Shown here: positions 60,001 through 64,000 of the stretch, piece by piece
Position numbering within the stretch: the stretch's first letter is position 1
How the letters are laid out: every line of letters begins with the position of its first letter
DNA from: Metridium senile
Lineage: Eukaryota > Cnidaria > Anthozoa > Actiniaria > Metridiidae
Direction: 5' to 3'
NCBI GenBank assembly: GCA_949775045.1
Contig: OX459105.1
Span: forward strand, 13,729,227-13,793,226
Length of the DNA stretch: 64,000 nucleotides
Notes under the pieces: generated by a model
What the model was told of the DNA's origin: nothing
The model's input: the letters and a program-made list of their open reading frames with translations, nothing else
Database searches by the model: none
Position numbers and translations under genes: made by a program

Positions 60001-61667
60001 AGAGGTAGTGAGTGTGAGTCTCAACAATTAGCCACTGGCTAAATACATTGAGACGTTAAAGAAGACGTGACTTATTTTATTATTATTAATTTATATGAAA
60101 TATGAAAAGTGTCCATTTACCTATACAACTGTTACTTACCTATATTATGGCTGCGTTTGACCTCTCCTCCAGGGAGCCTGAGATCTAGTTTTTTGCCATC
60201 CACGACTACCTTTTTAACACACCCAGAGAGACCATGTACATACGGGATATTGTTTACACTGTATCGAGGCAGACCGCCAAGATAAAGAGGTGTATTTAAA
60301 TTCATTTGATTTTGGTTCTTCTTTGATGAACCGCTGACCATTTGACTGTAGTCAAGAGTAACGTAACCGTCACGTTGGTCACGAAATACTACAACTTGAT
60401 GCCATTTACCTAGCGTGACATTATTTGGTGTTTTTATCGTGACAGTATCTGCCCCGTTACTGAAACTGCAAGGATATAATGAAGGGATTTAACATTTTGA
60501 AATGACCATGCATATATTATCAGCGTTGTCATCATCATAATCATCGTCACCAATATCATCATCATTGTCATCATTAATATCAACATCATCACCCCCGTTG
60601 CATCATCATAATCATCGCCATCTTCAACATTATCATCATCATCATCTTTAGTATCATCATCAAATTCATTATCATTATAATGTTATCAATATCACCATCA
60701 TTATCATCATAATAGCATAATCATCATCTTCTTCATTATCTTCATCACAATCATAATATTTGTCGTCATCATCATAATAATAATAATCATCATCATCACA
60801 ATTACCATCATCAACATCATATGATCATCATCATCATCATCACAAGCACCACCACCACTACCATCACCGTCATCATCATCATTATCATCACCACCACTAC
60901 CATCATATCATCATCATCATCATCATCACCATCATGTTCATCATCAACATCATCATCATCATCACCACCACTACCATCATCATCATTATCATCATCACCA
61001 TCATGTTTATCATCAATATCATCATCATCATCACCACCACTACCATCATCATCATCATCATCATCACCATCATCTTCATCATCTTCATCATCACCCTACT
61101 ATTTTCTTTCTCCTCATAGTCACCTTAATTCAACGTAGCCATCCACTAGTCCTATAGCAATAAAATCCTTCTCTCTCGACTTTCTCCCAGCATACAACAA
61201 CAGTCCGTCTTTTCTCTCTGGCTTGAAAGTAATCGACACCTCCAACGATCTTCGAGCAGACGATGGTAGTCTTGGCATCACCATAAAAGAATTACCATGG
61301 AAACGTGGTTGTCCAATAGTAAACATTGGAACTGATGACGTCGTTGTTGCCATAGTTTCCACATTGTTTATAGTAGTTGAGGTAATAGTTGGTGTAGTGG
61401 TTTGTTTGTTTTGGTTATTGTGTGTTGTGGTGGTAGGATGTGTAATGGTTTGTTTGTTGTGTGTGGTGGTTGTAGGATGTGTTATGGTTTGTTTGTTGTG
61501 TGTATTATGTGTTGTAGTGGTAGGCTGTGAGGTGCTTTTTATGGTTACTCTTACAGAAGGATCACACTCAAGATCCTCATCGTCACATATAATGGTTGTT
61601 GGTTGTTCTCCTGAACCTGATCCGCTCCCTGACCCACTTCCTATTCCTCTGCCACTTTCATCAATTT
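42073..61667 (-). CDS. Extracellular LamG/EGF repeat protein, 5' end beyond window
   Basis: Fifteen exons, 5' to 3' on the minus strand: 61667-61124, 60465-60140, 59241-59119, 58687-58450, 57884-57656, 57191-57011, 56706-56463, 46195-45967, 45474-45294, 44521-44449, 44126-44048, 43966-43905, 43360-43274, 42549-42452 and 42215-42073. They sum to 2837 nt (944 aa plus 2 leading bases) in one frame. Order: Gly/Ser linker, acidic patch (CDDEDLEC), Thr/His-rich mucin-like stretch, LamG1, EGF1, LamG2, EGF2, LamG3, EGF3, LamG4, stop. Seen motifs: LLLYAGRKS and GYVEL in LamG1; CKNGGVCRF in EGF1; TGLLLLNTD and FDCGSGAA in LamG2; CQNGGTCHAE in EGF2; TGLILYNG in LamG3; CMNGGTCHAE in EGF3; ILLLVHQ and KWHTIHITR in LamG4. 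No membrane span follows LamG4, so the C-terminus is secreted or matrix-bound. Alternation resembles agrin/perlecan tails and neurexin relatives, but no orthologue can be named. First exons lie to the right of the window or were missed. Confidence 0.88.
42255..42410. repeat. (GACT)n microsatellite
   Basis: Degenerate GACTGACTGACTGAATAA repeats in the last intron of the LamG gene. Confidence 0.9.
42755..43190 (-). mobile_element. tRNA-derived SINE interrupted by a MITE
   Basis: The tail (TGCTCCGTTTTACGG, TTAAAGCTAC) lies at 42755-42855 and the tRNA-like head (TAGCTCAGTTTGTTAGTGCG, AGGTCCTGAGATCAAT on minus) at about 43115-43190. The two are contiguous in the intact copy at 22840-23050. The intervening ~250 bp carries inverted GGGATTGAAATGCGGACAA and TTGTCCGCATTTCAATCCC, i.e. 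a MITE inserted into the SINE. Confidence 0.65.
44190..45925. repeat. Inverted repeat pair flanking two LamG-gene exons
   Basis: About 44190-44405 and 45610-45925 are inverted, diverged copies of one repeat. Shared words are TTTTAGGCATTTGCGTTTTG / AAAACGCAAATGCCTAAAAG, GCCATCTTG / CAAGATGGC and AGAAATGCTTCTGATTGGCT / AGCCAATCAGAAGCATTTCT. Between them lie the EGF3 exon (45474-45294) and the first LamG4 exon (44521-44449), plus another foldback at 44862-45023 (arms GAGAGCCTAC, TTGATGTAAT). Confidence 0.8.
46401..56441. repeat. 10-kb intronic satellite of 12-bp units with higher-order structure
   Basis: The plus strand is built from ATTATCACCACC and ATTATCATCACC 12-mers and 3-bp variants of them, so it has almost no G and the 3-bp phase is kept nearly throughout. 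A spacer (CATAATTATCATATTTATTG then CTCTCATAACCAAT) recurs at about 48690, 48905, 50155, 51841, 53315, 53843 and 56408, dividing the array into blocks of roughly 2.3, 0.21, 1.25, 1.69, 1.47, 0.53 and 2.57 kb. Most blocks open with the same head (ATCATTATCATCACCATTAT ... CACCTTTATCATTATC). The last block contains a further ~912-bp internal duplication (from about 54531 and 55443) and the first a ~468-bp one. The whole array lies in the intron that splits LamG3. Confidence 0.97.
56730..56848. repeat. Tandem repeat of ~33 bp near the LamG3 acceptor
   Basis: GGATTGCGTGACCTTAAAA occurs about four times with small changes, starting about 25 bp upstream of the LamG3 first-exon acceptor. The acceptor itself is not included in the unit. 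Confidence 0.85.
57225..57330 (-). mobile_element. GACGAAGGGC-family (PLE-like) terminal fragment
   Basis: ACGATAGGTTATACATTG, TAATGAAATTCGTAACG, then TTTACTGACGTTTCGAGC and TTTAGCCCTTCGTCGG. It is an inverted relative of 5221-5330, within a LamG-gene intron. Confidence 0.6.
57944..58085. repeat. Two tandem ~74-bp copies of a dispersed repeat
   Basis: TATAGGTGGACGTACAGTGA with CGTATTTTGTTGTGGTTTT and CCATTGTTATTA occurs twice in a row. A reverse fragment is at about 31185-31215. It lies 60 bp upstream of the LamG2 second-exon acceptor. Confidence 0.8.
58727..59062. mobile_element. Foldback MITE
   Basis: AAACAGTCC and TTTTACGCGAAAACGCCGAG are mirrored by CTCGGAGTTTTCGCGTAAAA and GGACTGTTT. 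Inner GAGAGAATGAGAAGAGGATT pairs with AATCCTCTCCTCATTCTCTC. It lies between EGF1 and LamG2 exons, 40 bp from the latter. Confidence 0.85.
59352..59587. mobile_element. Foldback MITE
   Basis: ACAGGTAGCCCAAGCTCACT with GTTAGTGTTGATTTACTAAA is mirrored exactly by TTTAGTAAATCAACACTAAC and AGTGAGCTTGGGCTACCTGT. A fragment of the terminus (GGGCTACCTGTGG) is also near 32678. It lies in the intron between LamG1 and EGF1. Confidence 0.88.
60500..61100. repeat. CATCATCAC trinucleotide-based repeat in LamG1 intron
   Basis: Degenerate ATC repeats; 60830-61085 holds a ~70-80-bp unit (CACCACCACTACCATCATC with ATCACCATCATG) about three times. It fills the intron splitting LamG1, just as the 10-kb array fills the intron splitting LamG3, and has the same orientation. 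Confidence 0.9.
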
Positions 61668-61849
61668 CTACAAGTAAAATAATTCAGAGATTAATTACAG
61701 TGCGAATCACTGGTTCGCCAGTGTCCTTGTCACAAATGATTTTGTGACATATTATTATTGATATATTTTTATTCATAATTTAGCTAGTTCTTTTAAACAA
61801 TAATTAGCTTTTCACTTTACACGTAATTTTCTGTTATTTTCTGTATTAT

Positions 61850-62003
61850 TTAAGGCGGGAGACGCCTTGCATGGGACTTAGAGTCCCGTTCGCGCTTTCC
61901 CCTTTGGGTGATCCAAATGTTTCGCGTTGTAAATTTTCTTTTAACTTGTACGAAGTAGTTATCACTCAATAAAGTTGTTGAAAAAAAAAAAAAAAAAAAA
62001 AAT
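61850..62003 (+). mobile_element. Polyadenylated retro-insertion (3' end of unknown element)
   Basis: GACGCCTTGCATGGGACTTA ... TTTGGGTGATCCAAATG ... CACTCAATAAAGTTGTTG is followed by more than 20 A residues. AATAAA plus an A tail marks an inserted cDNA or LINE end. No coding sequence is visible. Confidence 0.45.
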
Positions 62004-62654
62004 CAAAAAACCGTGGGCATTCAGAAATATTTTAGAAATCGTTTATTGTTCGTTGAACAATTCAAACATAACTACAGTATGTTACTATAGTTACTATTCA
62101 CCACCCTACCCCATTGTTCTCTCTCTGCACTAAATCACTGATTGCTGAGTACCCGCGTCTGAAAGCAAAGATATCTAGTTATGTTGCAGTTCGCACTCTG
62201 CAATATCAAACATATTGCAGTTCGCACTCTGCAATATCAAACATATTGCAGTGTGTTTTGTTAAGTGTGTATAACTAATTAAAAAATTCATGAATAATTA
62301 ATGAGACATTTTCAAAAGAAATCATGACCATGACGAGTGTTGTAAATCTGATACAACACTAGTGTTGTATATCCTGATTTGCATAAGTTTTAACTGGTAA
62401 TTTTACGGCAAAATTTATTTTAATCTTGAAAATTTTGGTTAAATATGAAAGAGCTAACCTAGACATTTTTTAAGTAGTTTACAACATTCGCGTCCGTGTT
62501 GTATCGGCGATACAATCGCGCGCCTTCGGCTTGCGATTGTATCTGCCGATACAACACGGCCGCTCATGTTGTAAACACTACTAATTTCCATTCTAGTAAG
62601 CATCATCTGACTTATAATTTATTAAATAATTTACTAGATAGTGATTCTTGGTGA

Positions 62655-62815
62655 AAAAAGACTTTGAGTACCAATGCCAGGATTCGAACCGAGACCTTCT
62701 GCATTGCTGTATCCGCGCTTTAAGCCATTATGCTACCCAGGCAACCGATGGAAAACTTGCAACCAAAAACACGTTTAATGTCATCAAGTTCATTAGCATT
62801 CCTCTAAATAGAATT
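62655..62815 (-). mobile_element. tRNA-derived SINE-like repeat
   Basis: On the minus strand GCCTGGGTAGCATAATGGC is an A-box-like region and GGTTCGAATCC a B box, about 45 bp apart, followed by TGGTACTCAAAGTCTTTTTT. It is the better-preserved relative of 6945-7125. A discriminator and paired acceptor stem are lacking, so it is not called a tRNA gene. Confidence 0.65.
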
Positions 62816-62833
62816 GATGAAATTATAACTAAT

Positions 62834-63690
62834 TAGAGTTTGGTAAGCCTATTGTTATTATATTCAAAGAGACAAGAAACCGCTGATTATTATGCAACAA
62901 AGAGAACAATAATGGGACAGGCTATTGAATGATAATTACATTTTCATTGGCTGATAATATTATAACTAATTAAGCGGCGTTTACACGAGCAATTTTTCCT
63001 TGACAAGTATCCTTGACAATTTTCATTGCTCGTGTAGACGATCAGCAAGATTTCCTTGACAATTTTATATTGACAAGGTTTCCTTGCTCGTGTAGATGAT
63101 GAACAAGTTTTCCTTGACAAGTTTAGGTTGTGCCCACAATGCCTTGCAATCAGTAGAGTACTAACATAATATTGGTTCCAGTCCCTTGTCGAGTAAAAAA
63201 CAAAATGATTTATTTTGAATGATCGTACGAAAAGACTGGGAACTAATCTCATTAATATTCCTTGCCACATTTTCCTTGTTGTCCGTCTACACGAGCAAAC
63301 TTCATCCTTGACAAATTTTCCTTGTCAAGGAAAAGCCAACATGCTAGCTTTTCCTTGTCAAGGAAAAATTGTTCATTTTACTCCATCTACACGAGCAATT
63401 TTTCCTTGTCAAGGAAAACTTGTCAAGGAAAAATTGCTCGTGTAAACGCCGCTTTAGTCTAGAGTTTGGTAAGCCTATTGTTCAAAGAGACAGCAAACCG
63501 CCGATAATTATAATGCAACAAAGAGAACAATAATGGGGCAGGCTACTGAATGATAAATACACTTTCATTGGCTGATAACTAGTTAAAGTTTGGTAAGCCT
63601 ATTGTTATTATATTCAAAAACACAAGAAACCGCCGATTACTGTGCAAGAGAGAGAACAATGGGGCAGGGTAGTGAATAGTAACTATATAC
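62834..63690. repeat. Three direct ~125-bp repeats, split by a foldback
   Basis: Copies starting GAGTTTGGTAAGCCTATTG lie at about 62834, 63462 and 63583 and contain AGAGAACAATAATGGG and TTTTCATTGGCTGATAA. The foldback at 62973-63458 separates the first from the second. Confidence 0.8.
62973..63458. mobile_element. Foldback MITE built of TTCCTTGACAAG words
   Basis: Ends AAGCGGCGTTTACACGAGCA and TGCTCGTGTAAACGCCGCTT are perfect inverted repeats. The interior carries the word TTTTCCTTGACAA or its complement about ten or more times in both orientations, as well as CGTGTAGA / TCTACACGAG. Confidence 0.85.
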
Positions 63691-63800
63691 GATAGTCACT
63701 TCGGCCGGCTAGCAATATTAGATATATTGCAGTCAGCTTCGGGCTGCGCCCTCAGCTGACTGCAATATATCTAATATTGCTACCGGCCTCAGTAACTATC
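63686..63800. repeat. Palindrome
   Basis: GATAGTCACT and GCAATATTAGATATATTGCA with GTCAGCT pair with AGCTGACTGC, AATATATCTAATATTGC and AGTAACTATC around a TTCGGGCTGCGCCC centre. Confidence 0.85.
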
Positions 63801-64000
63801 TAATACATATTAACAATTGATTATGATCGGCTACCTATCTTAGGCTAACCAATATGGTTATTATAGGTAGCATGTACCTTTATTCATGTAAACATTTTGT
63901 CTTGTATTGTATTATATTGTATTGTATTGTATCACCGCAAGAAGTTTGACTGATGTGTAGTATGATAAACCTTTTGTAGTTTGAATTGTTTGTGAGTTGT

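Larger units (their letters stand above)
61668..64000. other. Right-end spacer with repeats, no recognised exon
   Basis: Upstream (5') of the LamG gene's first visible exon. No further EGF, LamG or signal-peptide exon was recognised. It holds a 31-bp tandem repeat at 62183-62252 (TATTGCAGTTCGCACTCTGC), a palindrome at 62474-62581 (GTTTACAACATTCGCGTCC arms), a SINE, foldbacks and a (TTGTA)n run at 63901-63933. Confidence 0.6.

Noticed and set aside
61223..61747. 174-codon plus-strand open frame
   Set aside because: Antisense of the LamG1/mucin exon, whose minus-strand frame is supported by domain motifs and splice phase.

Overview
This is eukaryotic DNA from an invertebrate animal, most probably a cnidarian of the anthozoan kind (inference). 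The evidence is: GT-AG introns in every gene, animal-only protein architectures (an LRR-type GPCR, alternating laminin-G/EGF modules, PAN plus C-type lectin), AT-rich spacers, Penelope-like element (PLE) remnants whose proteins end in [11 protein letters not shown] motifs, tRNA-derived SINEs, and a very high density of foldback MITEs. I saw no bacterial operons, rRNA, genuine tRNA gene or CRISPR array.

Layout, left to right. (1) 1-3.5 kb: two 3' exons of a minus-strand PAN/apple plus C-type lectin gene that runs off the left edge. (2) 7.57-10.94 kb: a plus-strand four-exon leucine-rich-repeat GPCR (LGR/relaxin-receptor-like), followed by a GGTT minisatellite. (3) 11-18.6 kb: gene-free, filled with foldbacks, a 137-bp minisatellite and poly-G/poly-C tracts. 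(4) 18.6-26.1 kb: a complete minus-strand seven-exon acid-sphingomyelinase-like phosphodiesterase (SMPDL3 family, 541 aa) with an N-terminal membrane anchor. (5) 26.1-31.8 kb: spacer with a degraded LINE. (6) 31.8-41.7 kb: a complete plus-strand 14-exon FGGY carbohydrate kinase (557 aa). (7) 42.07-61.67 kb: a minus-strand extracellular LamG/EGF protein (at least 944 aa, 5' end beyond the window), with 3' end convergent on FGGY. One of its introns holds a 10-kb satellite. (8) 61.7-64 kb: foldbacks, a SINE and short tandem repeats.

I joined the exons of genes 4, 6 and 7 by hand. Each join keeps splice phase, and the summed lengths (1626, 1674 and 2837 nt) give one open frame each. The GPCR joins in frame only if exon 2 is 72 nt, while its visible splice donor makes it 73 nt.

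The neighbours do not look functionally coupled: a lectin, a receptor, an ectoenzyme, a sugar kinase and a matrix protein. The most unusual things are the 10-kb, nearly AG-free, higher-order satellite inside the LamG3 intron; repeated local duplication of 3' splice sites (five cases in two genes); a possible one-base splice-junction lesion in the GPCR; hammerhead-ribozyme-like cores in the PLE-type termini; and foldbacks assembled from one reiterated short word.
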